Counted from the stretch's first letter, positions 1 to 7,608 are shown. The stretch is 34,916 nucleotides of DNA from Treponema sp. (GCA_024402535.1 JAKSTN010000031.1:1-34916), one strand, 5' to 3'. Program-made: numbers and translations. The notes: generated by a model not told the origin, from the sequence alone.

Positions 1-52
1 ATGTCAGGAAATTTATTACCAGAAAGTAACCAATTGCATCTGATCTACTCAT
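1..52 (-). CDS. partial ORF, N-terminus only, unknown
   Basis: A leftward reading frame starts with ATG at 52 and runs off the left edge of the window. Only 17 residues are visible (MSRSDAIGYFLVINFLT), which is too few to assign a family. The start is supported by an AAGGAGA ribosome-binding site about 6 nt upstream. The spacing to the preceding gene is short, as expected for the next cistron of the leftward early operon. It could be a small accessory phage protein. Confidence 0.5.
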   Translation of the reverse strand, partial: MSRSDAIGYFLVINFLT

Positions 53-70
53 ATTATCTCTCCTTGAATC

Positions 71-244
71 CTAATTTACGAGAACCCATTTATTATTATC
101 TAGCACCCATAAAGATTCATTTACTCCATCAAAAGAGTATCTGAACCTTTTGCCTTTGTAATTAAAATAAGTGAAATGCATTTTATATAGAGTTCCATCT
201 ACCAGACCTCTATGAAAATTGTCTATGATTTTATCCTTTTTCAT
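71..244 (-). CDS. small hypothetical protein, 57 aa
   Basis: This leftward ORF begins MKKDKIIDNF and ends NNKWVLVN. It is rich in aromatic residues and asparagine, has no membrane segment, and I do not recognise it. The AGGAG ribosome-binding site and first bases before its ATG lie in a 52-bp block that is repeated in front of the next gene upstream (689-740). The gene therefore took its translation signal, or was itself placed here, through a local duplication. It sits between the 131-aa gene and a partial ORF, all in the same direction, consistent with the distal accessory end of the early operon. Confidence 0.55.
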   Translation of the reverse strand: MKKDKIIDNFHRGLVDGTLYKMHFTYFNYKGKRFRYSFDGVNESLWVLDNNKWVLVN

Positions 245-289
245 AATTACTCCTGCTTCAGGTCTTCTTCAGAAAACAGATTTGGCAAA
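238..289. repeat. 52-bp direct repeat, copy 1
   Basis: Positions 238-289 match 689-740 at 50 of 52 bases; the differences are at 273-274. Read leftward, the block encodes the end of a protein (LPNLFSEEDLKQE, stop), an AGGAG ribosome-binding site and the ATG of the next gene. In this copy the coding part is an orphan tail: the gene just upstream, ending at 300, stops in its own sequence before the block begins. This is the scar of a tandem duplication or recombination at a gene boundary. Confidence 0.9.
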
Positions 290-299
290 CAAGCTCCTC

Positions 300-695
300 T
301 TAGGATTGTGCACCACAATCTTTCTCGTGAATATATGATGTAGGCTTAATCCATTCATCAGAATTCCAATAACGTATTAAAATACTTTTTGACACGTACT
401 CTTTTGCTTTTTCCATTTTGAAAATGAAGCTTGTTTGGCAGATGTTCCTATTTACATCCTCTGTGTAGAAACCTTTGCTTTTAGCTAACCATTCTGCAAG
501 TTCTTCATTTGTCATAGGTTCCATTGGAGAATCTTCTTCAATTTCGTAATCGGTATCATCCCATGCCCAGGAAGGTTCTAAAGGTTCTCCTTTCTTATAA
601 TTTCTAAATGTGCCAGAAGGATAACAGAAAGCTTTTATTTTCTTTCCTTCTTCATAGGCAGTCATTATTTGGATTTTCTCTGTTGTTGTTTTCAT
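300..695 (-). CDS. hypothetical phage protein, 131 aa, two small modules
   Basis: The protein starts MKTTTEKIQIMTAYEEGKKI. An early segment (residues 8-55) has the pattern seen in many small phage proteins, a 'MxAYEEGKKI...W.W...DYEI' module. A second segment from about residue 57 (EPMTNEELAEWLAKSKG) resembles the 'TNxELAEWLAxG' module often placed after it. The function of neither module is known to me. The start at 695 is set by AGGAG six nt upstream, inside the second copy of the 52-bp repeat. The gene follows the HTH gene 698-1117 by 2 nt, so the two are probably translationally linked. Confidence 0.75.
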   Translation of the reverse strand: MKTTTEKIQIMTAYEEGKKIKAFCYPSGTFRNYKKGEPLEPSWAWDDTDYEIEEDSPMEPMTNEELAEWLAKSKGFYTEDVNRNICQTSFIFKMEKAKEYVSKSILIRYWNSDEWIKPTSYIHEKDCGAQS

Positions 696-740
696 AATTA
701 CTCCTGCTTCAGGTCTTCTTCAGTGAACAGATTTGGCAAA
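689..740. repeat. 52-bp direct repeat, copy 2
   Basis: This is the partner of 238-289. Here the block is intact in context: it encodes the last residues of the HTH protein (LPNLFTEEDLKQE), the ribosome-binding site and the start of the 131-aa gene. This copy is therefore probably the source and the copy at 238-289 the derivative. Confidence 0.9.
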
Positions 741-1117
741 TGGGATTCATCTTTTGAGGTTAATCCGATAATGCTTTCTTCGATGTCGCTGAAGGCTTTT
801 TTATGCTCTATCATTTCTTCTTCGCTTAAGTCTTTTGCTTTTGCGTTCATTTTTTCCTCATCGTCCCAGACTACAGGACGGTTACAAAGCATGTTATCAA
901 GGATGTATTGTTGAAGGGATTTCTTTGTCAATTTAAGCTGTTTTTCCTGCAGCATTCGTTCAATTGTGGGCATTGAAACATTAAGAATTGCTGCAGCACT
1001 TTGTGGGGTTAGTGTTTCTGGAATATTGGGCAGAAGATCTATTCCACGATAACAGTCATTCAGAAATTCATAAGCGGCTTCTTCGTCTATGTCGTTTTCT
1101 TGAATGATTTGACGCAT
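698..1117 (-). CDS. HTH protein, excisionase-like fold, 139 aa
   Basis: A helix-turn-helix of the excisionase/MerR N-terminal type is readable around residues 35-75 (TPQSAAAILNVSMPTIERML, then a basic wing and KSLQQYILD). The C-terminal half is acidic and probably helical. I place the start at ATG 1117 because GGAGG lies directly before it; the longer frame to 1129 would use a TTG that overlaps this site. Its position in the distal early operon, next to a second small HTH protein (1135-1476), suggests a DNA-binding accessory or regulatory role. The target is unknown. Confidence 0.7.
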   Translation of the reverse strand: MRQIIQENDIDEEAAYEFLNDCYRGIDLLPNIPETLTPQSAAAILNVSMPTIERMLQEKQLKLTKKSLQQYILDNMLCNRPVVWDDEEKMNAKAKDLSEEEMIEHKKAFSDIEESIIGLTSKDESHLPNLFTEEDLKQE

Positions 1118-1134
1118 AATTTCCTCCAACTTTT

Positions 1135-1476
1135 TTAAACTTCTTCCAGGCTTTTATGTGGCAGGCTTTTGATGTATTCTGCCACCGCTTTGTCCACGTC
1201 CTCAGCCGGGTCTATTAGGTATTCACAGATTGACCACCAAGGGATTCTTAACGTTGTCCTTATGCTGGTACAATCGAGCCGGTAGGAGTAAATCAGTCCC
1301 TGCATTTCATCTATTGTCAGCCTTAACATGCTGGCTATTTCATTGACTCCATACAGGAACTGGACTCCAAGTTTTGCCTGTTCTATGAGCTTATGAATCA
1401 TGGATTCTTTTTCTGCTGCAGATAGAGCGGGCTGTCTGAGTTCTTCGCTGCCGAAGAACTGTAACTGTTTTATCAT
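1135..1476 (-). CDS. small HTH-like protein, 113 aa
   Basis: The middle of the protein (about residues 40-90: YGVNEIASMLRLTIDEMQGL ... WSICEYLID) has the shape of an excisionase-type winged HTH with a C-terminal helix. It is distantly similar in layout to the next gene downstream, which may reflect an old duplication. Its ATG at 1476 overlaps the TGA of the Cys-rich gene as ATGA, and no clear ribosome-binding site is visible, so translation is probably coupled. A DNA-binding role is inferred from fold pattern only. Confidence 0.65.
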   Translation of the reverse strand: MIKQLQFFGSEELRQPALSAAEKESMIHKLIEQAKLGVQFLYGVNEIASMLRLTIDEMQGLIYSYRLDCTSIRTTLRIPWWSICEYLIDPAEDVDKAVAEYIKSLPHKSLEEV

Positions 1477-1670
1477 TTTGGTCTCTTATAGAAATACGCC
1501 ATGCAGAAAAGAACCTTATCGCAGGCGTTATCCAGGCCAGAGCAGTAATCATCTGTGCGAAATCTCGCGCAATGTTTGCAGAAGCCTTCATTGTACGGAT
1601 ACCTAATCCGTGTTCCTGGTTTGATGTTGTATTTACTGTCAATAAGCTTTGCTCGAAATTTATCTTCCAT
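1473..1670 (-). CDS. Cys-rich small protein, possible zinc-binding, 65 aa
   Basis: The protein contains a cluster of cysteines in the order CxxC, then C, C and C over 27 residues (CKHCARF..YC..DNACDKVLFC). The pattern fits a small zinc-binding domain. I take ATG 1670 as the start, with AAGGG upstream; an upstream TTG at 1691 would add seven residues. It overlaps the 3' end of the GemA-like gene by 11 nt and hands over to the next gene by ATGA. Small zinc-ribbon proteins are common in phage early operons, but I cannot name its function. Confidence 0.6.
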   Translation of the reverse strand: MEDKFRAKLIDSKYNIKPGTRIRYPYNEGFCKHCARFRTDDYCSGLDNACDKVLFCMAYFYKRPK

Positions 1671-2088
1671 TTGCTTTTCCCTTTTTTTCAACTGTTGAAA
1701 TCCATCCCATAATCTGGCGGACTTCTTTGTCTGTACATTTGTAAACTGAGGTTTTATTCAGTTTTTGTAAGAATCCTTTCAGGCGTTCTTCCCAGCTTTC
1801 ACCCAGTACTTTCTTTGCTCTGGCAATGACTGCATCCTGAATAGTTGCTCCCCCTTTAGGCTTTGAATTTCTGTAGAAAGTAAAGCCTTTCTGTCCCTGT
1901 TTGATGAGCACGGCATTAAGGTCCCGATGTATTGCGAACAGTTCCTGAATACTGCATTCAGAACATGATTGCTTTTCGGTTGCGCCTGTAACCAATGCTC
2001 TGTACTCTTCATCTGTAAGCTTTGCGGCTGACTTCTGCATGTGAATCATTCCAATCAACCGGGCTCTGTATGATTTTTCTTTTGCCAT
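1660..2088 (-). CDS. gemA: GemA-like regulatory protein (Mu gp16 family, DUF1018)
   Basis: The 142-aa protein has the family's N-terminal pattern (KSYRARLIGMIHMQKSAAKL, then DEEYRALV) and C-terminal pattern (VRQIMGWISTVEK). In Mu, GemA belongs to the early region and has been linked to modulation of host gene expression and DNA topology; that role is carried over from the family. A TAGGAGG site 5 nt before the ATG supports the start. It follows the MuB-like gene by 9 nt, the usual replication-to-accessory order in Mu-like phages. Confidence 0.8.
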   Translation of the reverse strand: MAKEKSYRARLIGMIHMQKSAAKLTDEEYRALVTGATEKQSCSECSIQELFAIHRDLNAVLIKQGQKGFTFYRNSKPKGGATIQDAVIARAKKVLGESWEERLKGFLQKLNKTSVYKCTDKEVRQIMGWISTVEKKGKANGR

Positions 2089-2097
2089 GAAAACCTC

Positions 2098-2982
2098 CTA
2101 GGCTGAAAGCTGGTCCAGCATCTTTTCAGTGATGGTGTCCAAAGCAGAAGCTTTTGACATCTTTGAAAGTGCAATGGAATCATTAACGATAGATCTGAAT
2201 CCGCCCTGGGCATGACGTGCAAGGCGTTCTGCAGTTTCTCTTGTGATCTGCAGTCCTGCGGCTTCGTGATAGTAAGCGGCAACATCAACACTCTTTGCTT
2301 TCTCAAACAAAACAACAGGCTGACGGATTCTTGAACGAAGGCGTGGAACTCTGTCTGTTTTGGTCTTCAGTCCTTCCTCTCCAACCAGAAGGAAAGGAAG
2401 GTTACAGCGTTCATTGATGCCACGAAGCATTTCCAGAAGCTGAACCGGAAGTTTGTCGGCTTCATCAATGATTACCAGACGGCGGTTGTATTTGCATGAC
2501 TCTTCAAGAGTGGCTACACATCCGCTGAAACTGTAAGGTCTTGTGTGAGCTACTACATCGCAGATGTCACGGAGAAGCTGAACACGGCTTGAGCCGTCAA
2601 CGAAAAGAACGTAACAGGCGTTCTGATTTTCCTGCGTGTACCATTTGGCGGCATGTGTTTTGCCGCGTTCTGCAGTTCCGATTGCCATTCCGATTGATGA
2701 AGACAAAGAGCCGTTTGGATCTGACAAATCATCTGCCAGAGCCTGGAAATTCATGACGTTCTGATTCATCACCAGTACGTCTGTATTAATATTAATTCCC
2801 TGTGGTATAGTGTTGTTGTAGCCTGCTTCTTGGAGGTGATGAATGAACTCTACTTCCTTTTCTTCCCAATGAGGATAAGTTCTGTTACACACCTTAACAA
2901 CCTGTGTTTTATCAACTCCAAGAGCATTGGCTGCTTCCTGCATAGACAATCTGTTTGCTTCTATAACTTGTCTTAAATCCAT
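2098..2982 (-). CDS. MuB-like transposition ATPase, target-DNA activator
   Basis: This 294-aa AAA+ ATPase is the expected partner of the transposase. In Mu, protein B binds target DNA, delivers it to the transpososome and gives target immunity. Visible parts: an N-terminal HTH (residues 3-33, MSMQEAANALG-type), Walker A GTAERGKT at 102-109, Walker B LVIIDEAD at 169-176, and arginine-rich sensor-like sequence near 211-220. MuB has 312 residues, so this is full length. AGAGG precedes the ATG, and the gene follows the transposase by 3 nt. Confidence 0.93.
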   Translation of the reverse strand: MDLRQVIEANRLSMQEAANALGVDKTQVVKVCNRTYPHWEEKEVEFIHHLQEAGYNNTIPQGININTDVLVMNQNVMNFQALADDLSDPNGSLSSSIGMAIGTAERGKTHAAKWYTQENQNACYVLFVDGSSRVQLLRDICDVVAHTRPYSFSGCVATLEESCKYNRRLVIIDEADKLPVQLLEMLRGINERCNLPFLLVGEEGLKTKTDRVPRLRSRIRQPVVLFEKAKSVDVAAYYHEAAGLQITRETAERLARHAQGGFRSIVNDSIALSKMSKASALDTITEKMLDQLSA

Positions 2983-2985
2983 TTT

Positions 2986-5019
2986 TTAACCTCTGTTAAA
3001 ATTGTTTTTTGTGAACGCTTCAAAATAAGCTTCTTCCTGTGGTGTCATTTTTCCTTCGTAGAAGAACTTGAAATCAAGGTCTTCACGGTTCAAGCGTTCA
3101 CCGTTCAGATAACGTTCCAGGATAGACTGGTATCTGTCGCGGTCTGTCATGAATACATCCTTTGTGTGTGAACGCAGGATGTTTTCTGATGATATTCTGC
3201 TGACTAAGCCCTGCATGAATTCTTCATCTGACATTTCACTTTCAGATTTAAATGATTGTGGAATGAATTCAGATTCATAGGATTCGGTGCGTTTTCTGCT
3301 TTCAGGAATTGCAAATTCTTCTTCCTGGTCAGTTTTTTTGATAACAGGTGTTGGTCTGAACTGCTCTTTTGGAGCTTCCAGAACTGCTGCCTGTTCTGCT
3401 AAATTTTCTGCTGTGCGTAATTCGTGGAACTTCTGAGGTTCTGAAAGTACGCGGATTGATTTGTCTTTTGTTGCATCTTCGAATGCTTTCTTAACGGCTG
3501 TGATGTTGCGGTTTTTCCATTCAAGACTCTTAACCATTGCTTCATCATCAAGCATGTCAATTTTTTCTACAGGACGAAGAGCGATTGCGTGATGTGTTCC
3601 TGGTTCAATTGCAAAAACTCCGATGTCAAGATTTTCAGGGTCATAACGCAGTTCAATCTTCTGTCTGTTGTATGCAACAAGTGTTCCTCTGTTCTGCAGA
3701 ATCATTTCCTGTGTCAGTTCCGGTCCTATGTAGTCAACGTTGTTGAGTCTTACACGGTCGCCTTTTACTGTTGCGAAAGCTGATTCCATAAACAGATAAG
3801 CTTCATCTCTTGGGTCTATGTATGTAGGCATCCATCCTTGCATTTTGTATTCTTCAAGCTGTTCTTTTGGTGTACAGCCTAAAGTTGCATGGCGGCGGTT
3901 TTCGTATATATCCAGAGCCTGAGCAACCTTCTTGATGAATTCATCATAGGTCAAAATATATCCGTTTTTTTTCTGCCACTTTAAACGCTTGTCTGCCTGT
4001 TCTTCTTCAGGTGCCGACATACCCATTTCTTTTACATATCCTGGAATACACAGGTCACGAAGAATCTGTTCCAAGGTGTTGAAGAATCGTTCAATTGGTT
4101 TTGTTTTTGCGTTCTTAACACGGGCGAAAATTCTTCTGTGCTGTTTTTCCCATTCTGCTTTTGTCTTTACTACATCCACTACACAGCCTTCTGTGTCTTC
4201 GACGATGTACCGTCCATTGTCTGCGTGATACAGGTCAGCTTCATCCAGAAACTTAACTCCGTAACTCTGCAAAGCCTGTACAATCTGTGTTGAAAGTGCA
4301 GATTTTTCAGAACTACCGTTGTCATTGTAAGTAGATTCAAATTTACCGAATCGCTGGATTCCCATACGCAGTGCGCGTGTTACTGTTCTTGTGTTGTAAT
4401 GAGGGTCAAAGCTGACACCATAAACAACACGGGTTGCCATATCGAGCCACAGGTAACATTCAGCGCGGATGTAAGTCTTTCCGTCATCAGCAAGACACCA
4501 GAAGTCAAAGCGGTGCTGGTCTCCTACAATCAGCTGGAATGGTTTGAGTTTACTCAAATCTCTGCTGATGTAGAACATGTTATCCAGGGCGCGCTGTCCG
4601 CCTTTTGCGAGCATGATCATTGCCGGGCTTATTTTCCGGGCGTGAACGTATGCGCTCTGTTCTGACCCAATGCTCCAGCCTTCCTGTTCTGCGCGTTTCT
4701 TGGTGTACTCGTAAGCATTGCGGACTGTACAGCCTCCAACTTCTGCCATTGCGGCAAGGTAAAAGTTTGTAAAGAAACTTAAAGCTTCATCATCCCAGGC
4801 ATAAACGTGACGGCCCTGTTTTTTGGATTCGTCAATAAAAACACCGCTTTCAACAGTCTTCAAGTAACGCTGAACTGTAGAAACCGAAATGCCGAATTCT
4901 TCTGCAATTTCGTTGTATACTTCAACTTTTGTTTTAAGGGGACTGCGGCGCATATAGCGGTCATAAACCGCACAGCGCAAAGGGTGTTTTTTGTCTACTA
5001 CCGGAACAAATGCATTCAT
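2986..5019 (-). CDS. MuA-like DDE transposase (677 aa)
   Basis: This protein catalyses integration and replicative transposition of the phage genome by cutting its ends and joining them to target DNA. The layout matches MuA (663 aa): an N-terminal HTH for end or enhancer binding (about 33-56), an RNase H-fold catalytic core, a beta-barrel-like region (about 420-500) and a charged C-terminal tail that would contact MuB. Catalytic residues are readable as D167 (IVGDQHRFDFW), D233 (YNDNGSSEKS) and E310 (KPIERFFNTL). D-to-D spacing is 66, close to MuA. The start overlaps the previous stop as TAATG, indicating coupling. Confidence 0.96.
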   Translation of the reverse strand: MNAFVPVVDKKHPLRCAVYDRYMRRSPLKTKVEVYNEIAEEFGISVSTVQRYLKTVESGVFIDESKKQGRHVYAWDDEALSFFTNFYLAAMAEVGGCTVRNAYEYTKKRAEQEGWSIGSEQSAYVHARKISPAMIMLAKGGQRALDNMFYISRDLSKLKPFQLIVGDQHRFDFWCLADDGKTYIRAECYLWLDMATRVVYGVSFDPHYNTRTVTRALRMGIQRFGKFESTYNDNGSSEKSALSTQIVQALQSYGVKFLDEADLYHADNGRYIVEDTEGCVVDVVKTKAEWEKQHRRIFARVKNAKTKPIERFFNTLEQILRDLCIPGYVKEMGMSAPEEEQADKRLKWQKKNGYILTYDEFIKKVAQALDIYENRRHATLGCTPKEQLEEYKMQGWMPTYIDPRDEAYLFMESAFATVKGDRVRLNNVDYIGPELTQEMILQNRGTLVAYNRQKIELRYDPENLDIGVFAIEPGTHHAIALRPVEKIDMLDDEAMVKSLEWKNRNITAVKKAFEDATKDKSIRVLSEPQKFHELRTAENLAEQAAVLEAPKEQFRPTPVIKKTDQEEEFAIPESRKRTESYESEFIPQSFKSESEMSDEEFMQGLVSRISSENILRSHTKDVFMTDRDRYQSILERYLNGERLNREDLDFKFFYEGKMTPQEEAYFEAFTKNNFNRG

Positions 5020-5798
5020 TATTCAACCTCTACTGAATCGAACTGATTAAGTTCTGCCATCTGATTTGCAAATTCATTGATTACTTCACGAACTCTTAAG
5101 CCGATGTTGTAACCAGCGGCAAGGCGTGTTGAAGGGTCTTCGAATGATTTCAAATAGTTGGAAATGTGTTCCAGAAGCTCCATCTGTGCGAGAGTCTGGT
5201 CTTTTGTTTCAAGGGTGAAACGTGCGTACTGCTTGGCATTCTGCATAGCTTCTGAAAAGTAATCACGGCCTTTGAAATTGGTCTTGATTTTCTTTGAACC
5301 CCATTTTTGAGCAAGTTCAGCAAAATGCTCATTTGCTCTACGCTTTTTGTATTCAAGCTCATCTTTCTGGGTCCATCCAGAAGGGCGTTCACCTGTAGCC
5401 ATTGCATGAGCAACGCGGGCTTCGTGTCCGCCGTCGTCAATTTCAAGATTAGCACTTTTGAGAGGTGCCAGTTCTTCCGGGGCTCTTACACGATCTTCTA
5501 CCGGGTCGTAAAGTTTCATCCAGAGCATGGCTGTTTTTCGGCTGATTCCTACTGCATCGCAGAAGTTTGTCCAGGTGAATTCAGGAGCATCTTCTGTTCT
5601 GTTTCCACCACGAACAGCAAGAACTTCATGAGCGATGTATAAATCTTTGGCAAGCAGAGCGGCTGATTTCTGAAAGCTGTGAAAATTTTCAGAACAACGG
5701 TTGATTGCAGATTCCAAATCCCACTGAATGATTTCCTGTTCAAATGGGAAAGCTTCTTTTGCAGATACCGAATTATTACTTGGAACTAAGCTGTTCAT
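5019..5798 (-). CDS. unknown early protein with HTH-like segment, 259 aa
   Basis: No family is recognised with certainty. Residues about 75-95 (TWTNFCDAVGISRKTAMLWM) form a plausible helix-turn-helix, similar in style to DUF3102-like phage DNA-binding proteins. The rest is helical and charged, with no membrane segment. The gene lies directly upstream of MuA and overlaps it by one base (TAATG), so it is probably co-translated with the transposase and may help in transposition or end binding. AAAGGAG lies 8 nt before the ATG. An inverted repeat (5818-5848) precedes it and may modulate expression of this block relative to Gam. Confidence 0.75.
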   Translation of the reverse strand: MNSLVPSNNSVSAKEAFPFEQEIIQWDLESAINRCSENFHSFQKSAALLAKDLYIAHEVLAVRGGNRTEDAPEFTWTNFCDAVGISRKTAMLWMKLYDPVEDRVRAPEELAPLKSANLEIDDGGHEARVAHAMATGERPSGWTQKDELEYKKRRANEHFAELAQKWGSKKIKTNFKGRDYFSEAMQNAKQYARFTLETKDQTLAQMELLEHISNYLKSFEDPSTRLAAGYNIGLRVREVINEFANQMAELNQFDSVEVE

Positions 5799-5817
5799 AA
5801 AAAAAACTCCTTTGTCA

Positions 5818-5848
5818 GGCTTGAACTGACATCCAGAAAGCTCAAGCC
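5818..5848 (-). promoter_or_regulatory. inverted repeat, possible attenuator between Gam and MuA block
   Basis: GGCTTGA at 5818-5824 pairs with TCAAGCC at 5842-5848 (7 bp, 17-nt loop). In the leftward transcript it lies just after Gam and before the ribosome-binding site of 5019-5798, with a T8 run following about 15 nt later. It could be a weak attenuator or an mRNA processing/stability hairpin. Moderate support only. Confidence 0.4.
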
Positions 5849-5857
5849 CGATTAAAC

Positions 5858-6340
5858 TTAAGCTACATGTTCAGGAATTGCTCGTTCCGCGGCCTTGCAG
5901 TAAAATGATTCTGAGCCAGGAATGAGGTTAATATGAAAGTCTTTTCGCTGGGCGGCGTCAAAGTTTTTCAGTGCGGCCTTTACTGGCTCTTTTTTAATTT
6001 TTACGCAGTTTGAGAATCCTGCCTGAATAAGAAGTTCAGCTGTGTCTTCTGCAACTTCCACTTTGTCAGTTCCCTGACGGTAGCCGATTGTTCCATTGAT
6101 GAAATCACGGCTTTTCTTTCCTTCCTCGTAGATTTCAGAGCGATGGTCGTCTGAATAATTCTTAAGGTTTTCAAGAAGCTTTTCGCGCTGGGCTGTGAGT
6201 TCAACGCTTGCCTGAGCTGCCTTTTCTTTTGCGGCATTGATGGCTTTTGTAGCTTCATTGTCAATTGCAGAAATTTCTGCATCCAACTGAGCAATCACTT
6301 TGATTGTCTCTTCAACGTCCTTCAGATTTTTGATTTTCAT
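5858..6340 (-). CDS. gam: Mu Gam-like host-nuclease inhibitor (DNA-end-binding)
   Basis: The 160-aa protein matches the Mu Gam pattern: a long N-terminal coiled coil (residues 8-65, rich in A/E/K), then the core IGYRQGTDKVEV and a C-terminal domain ending in acidic/basic mix. Mu Gam is 174 aa and binds double-stranded DNA ends, protecting them from exonuclease; it is a relative of eukaryotic Ku. Its place upstream of the transposase is one variant of the Mu early order. GGAGA lies 7 nt before the ATG. Confidence 0.88.
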   Translation of the reverse strand: MKIKNLKDVEETIKVIAQLDAEISAIDNEATKAINAAKEKAAQASVELTAQREKLLENLKNYSDDHRSEIYEEGKKSRDFINGTIGYRQGTDKVEVAEDTAELLIQAGFSNCVKIKKEPVKAALKNFDAAQRKDFHINLIPGSESFYCKAAERAIPEHVA

Positions 6341-6360
6341 CTGTTTTTCTCCTTACGCCC

Positions 6361-6561
6361 TTAGGCGTTATTTGATATAATTCCTTTGCCAAGGATTTCC
6401 GAAACCTGCTGCAAGATTCGGCTTGCATTCAAACAGGCTTCGTTTGGATTTCCCTGACACCCTTCATACAAAGTTGAGCGAAGGTCGCCCAGCTTATCCA
6501 TCAAGGCCGCGAAATCATTCTGTGCAAATGTGATTGTGCGGTCTTTTTTTGTCTGATTCAT
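6361..6561 (-). CDS. small early protein, 66 aa, unknown
   Basis: The ORF begins MNQTKKDRTITFAQNDFAAL and is mostly helical, with two cysteines (CQGNPNEACL). It has a GGGAGG ribosome-binding site and overlaps the upstream gene by 47 nt. It is 20 nt upstream of gam in the same direction. I do not recognise the family. Confidence 0.65.
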   Translation of the reverse strand: MNQTKKDRTITFAQNDFAALMDKLGDLRSTLYEGCQGNPNEACLNASRILQQVSEILGKGIISNNA

Positions 6562-6763
6562 ATTCCCCTCCCAGGGCTTCTAAATCTCTGCATATTTCCG
6601 CAGGACTCATAAACTTTCCAAGCAACAACAGCCCGTAAGCTGCCATTGCCTGCAAACCACTGTAAGACATGTTCCGGACCGCATAATGTACTTTGTCCGG
6701 ATTCAGGTCCTTTTCTTCGCTGTCCATATAGGGCGGCTTCTTTCCGTTTTTGAATAATGTCAT
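6515..6763 (-). CDS. small early protein, 82 aa, unknown
   Basis: I start this gene at ATG 6763 (MTLFKNGKKPPYMD) because AGGAGG lies 11 nt upstream. The open frame extends to 6865, but the extra part overlaps an oppositely oriented gene and has no ribosome-binding site. A hydrophobic helix-like stretch (YSGLQAMAAYGLLLLGKF) sits in the middle and is too short and mixed to be a confident membrane segment. Function unknown; context is the early operon between the Ner-like gene and gam. Confidence 0.65.
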   Translation of the reverse strand: MTLFKNGKKPPYMDSEEKDLNPDKVHYAVRNMSYSGLQAMAAYGLLLLGKFMSPAEICRDLEALGGEYESDKKRPHNHICTE

Positions 6764-6779
6764 TTCATCCTTTTCCTCC

Positions 6780-6790
6780 TGTGGTATAAT
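6780..6790 (+). promoter_or_regulatory. extended -10 promoter, rightward, inside the leftward operon
   Basis: TGTGGTATAAT contains a perfect TATAAT (6785-6790) with the TGn extension. The identical 11-mer is at 8778-8788, before another rightward gene. The -35 region (TTTCAT, 17-bp spacer) is weak, which is tolerated with an extended -10. The predicted transcription start falls on or next to the ATG at 6797. Confidence 0.7.
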
Positions 6791-6796
6791 GTTTGC

Positions 6797-7060
6797 ATGA
6801 ATAACAAACAGATGTTTTACATTGCCAAGACCCGTCTTGAGCGAGCCATTCACAAGCTTTACCATGAAGACTTGCCACTTAACGAATTAACCGTTTCTGC
6901 ACTTCAGAAGTACTTTGCAAGTTCAAAAAACTACGGTGAAGCACTTTTTAACTTTCTCTTAGCTATAGATCAGTTTGAAGAAGAAAAACTCTCCAAAACT
7001 GAAGAATGGCCTTTTGAAGATGAAAACGATATTATGCTCAGGTTCATTGCTTCCCTTTAG
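6797..7060 (+). CDS. counter-oriented small gene, probably leaderless, 87 aa
   Basis: This gene runs rightward within the leftward early operon, filling the only sizeable gap between early genes (6764-7043). The product begins MNNKQMFYIAKTRLERAIHK and has a normal soluble, helical, acidic composition ending in ENDIMLRFIASL. No family is recognised. There is no Shine-Dalgarno sequence; instead the ATG lies 6 nt after an extended -10 box, so the mRNA would start at or beside the ATG. It converges on and overlaps the 3' end of 7044-7250 by 17 nt. Transcription would be antisense to the early operon, so it may also act as a brake on it; that is inference. Confidence 0.6.
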   Translation: MNNKQMFYIAKTRLERAIHKLYHEDLPLNELTVSALQKYFASSKNYGEALFNFLLAIDQFEEEKLSKTEEWPFEDENDIMLRFIASL

Positions 7061-7250
7061 CTTTTCGTTTTCCAAGCCTAATAAACTCGGCCTGACATTC
7101 TGCCCTTTTTTTTGCCTGGTCTTGCTTTGAAGTTTTACTTCTCGGATACCGTTTTTTCAAAAACTCTTCATAATCCTGTTGCAGATGCTTTTCGATTATG
7201 TAGGCTTCCGCTGGTGTCACTTCAGTTTCCTCTCTTCGTTCCCCAATCAC
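7044..7250 (-). CDS. small basic early protein, 68 aa
   Basis: The protein is highly charged, with a Lys/Arg-rich C-terminus (QAKKRAECQAEFIRLGKRKAKGKQ) and no membrane segment. It starts with ATGA overlapping the stop of the Ner-like gene, so it is probably co-translated with it. The basic tail suggests nucleic-acid binding, but the family is not recognised. Confidence 0.65.
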   Translation of the reverse strand: MIGERREETEVTPAEAYIIEKHLQQDYEEFLKKRYPRSKTSKQDQAKKRAECQAEFIRLGKRKAKGKQ

Positions 7251-7549
7251 GCGGCGGTGCGGATTGTTTTTAGCATGGTGTTCCAGGATTCAAACCCAAG
7301 AACACTTGCCACTTCTTTTTCTATACGGCGGCTGTGGTCGCGCCCCGTAACCACTCTCTGAACTGCAACACGTGAACATTCAAGTTCTGCTGCAAGTCCA
7401 GCATATGTATATCCTTTCAACTTAAGCTGATACTGGATGTACATTCCTTCTTCCCTGGTAACGTTTAAAGGTCTGTTTGCTTTTCGTTCCTGGGCCTTCA
7501 TGATTAATTCATGAATCTGTTCTGGTGTTAGTTTTTCATTAGCCATCAT
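7247..7549 (-). CDS. Ner-like HTH regulator, first gene of leftward operon
   Basis: The 100-aa protein has a C-terminal helix-turn-helix (residues about 52-90: YTYAGLAAELECSRVAVQRV, then a basic turn and IEKEVASVLGF) that resembles Mu Ner and related lambda-repressor-like domains. The N-terminal half adds a helical segment not found in 75-aa Mu Ner. Ner proteins bind the switch region between repressor and early genes and damp both. The gene begins at ATGATG after AAGGAGG and lies directly downstream of the predicted promoter with -35 at 7687-7692. It could instead be a general Cro-like regulator. Confidence 0.75.
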   Translation of the reverse strand: MMANEKLTPEQIHELIMKAQERKANRPLNVTREEGMYIQYQLKLKGYTYAGLAAELECSRVAVQRVVTGRDHSRRIEKEVASVLGFESWNTMLKTIRTAA

Positions 7550-7608
7550 TCCTCCTTTTTAATTAAAGTCCTTCTTCTATCTTTTCGATAAAAAAAATGC
7601 TAAACTTG

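Noticed and set aside
1391..1642. Leftward ORF of 83 codons overlapping the Cys-rich gene
   Set aside because: It conflicts with two tightly coupled genes (1135-1476 and 1473-1670) and lacks start signals.
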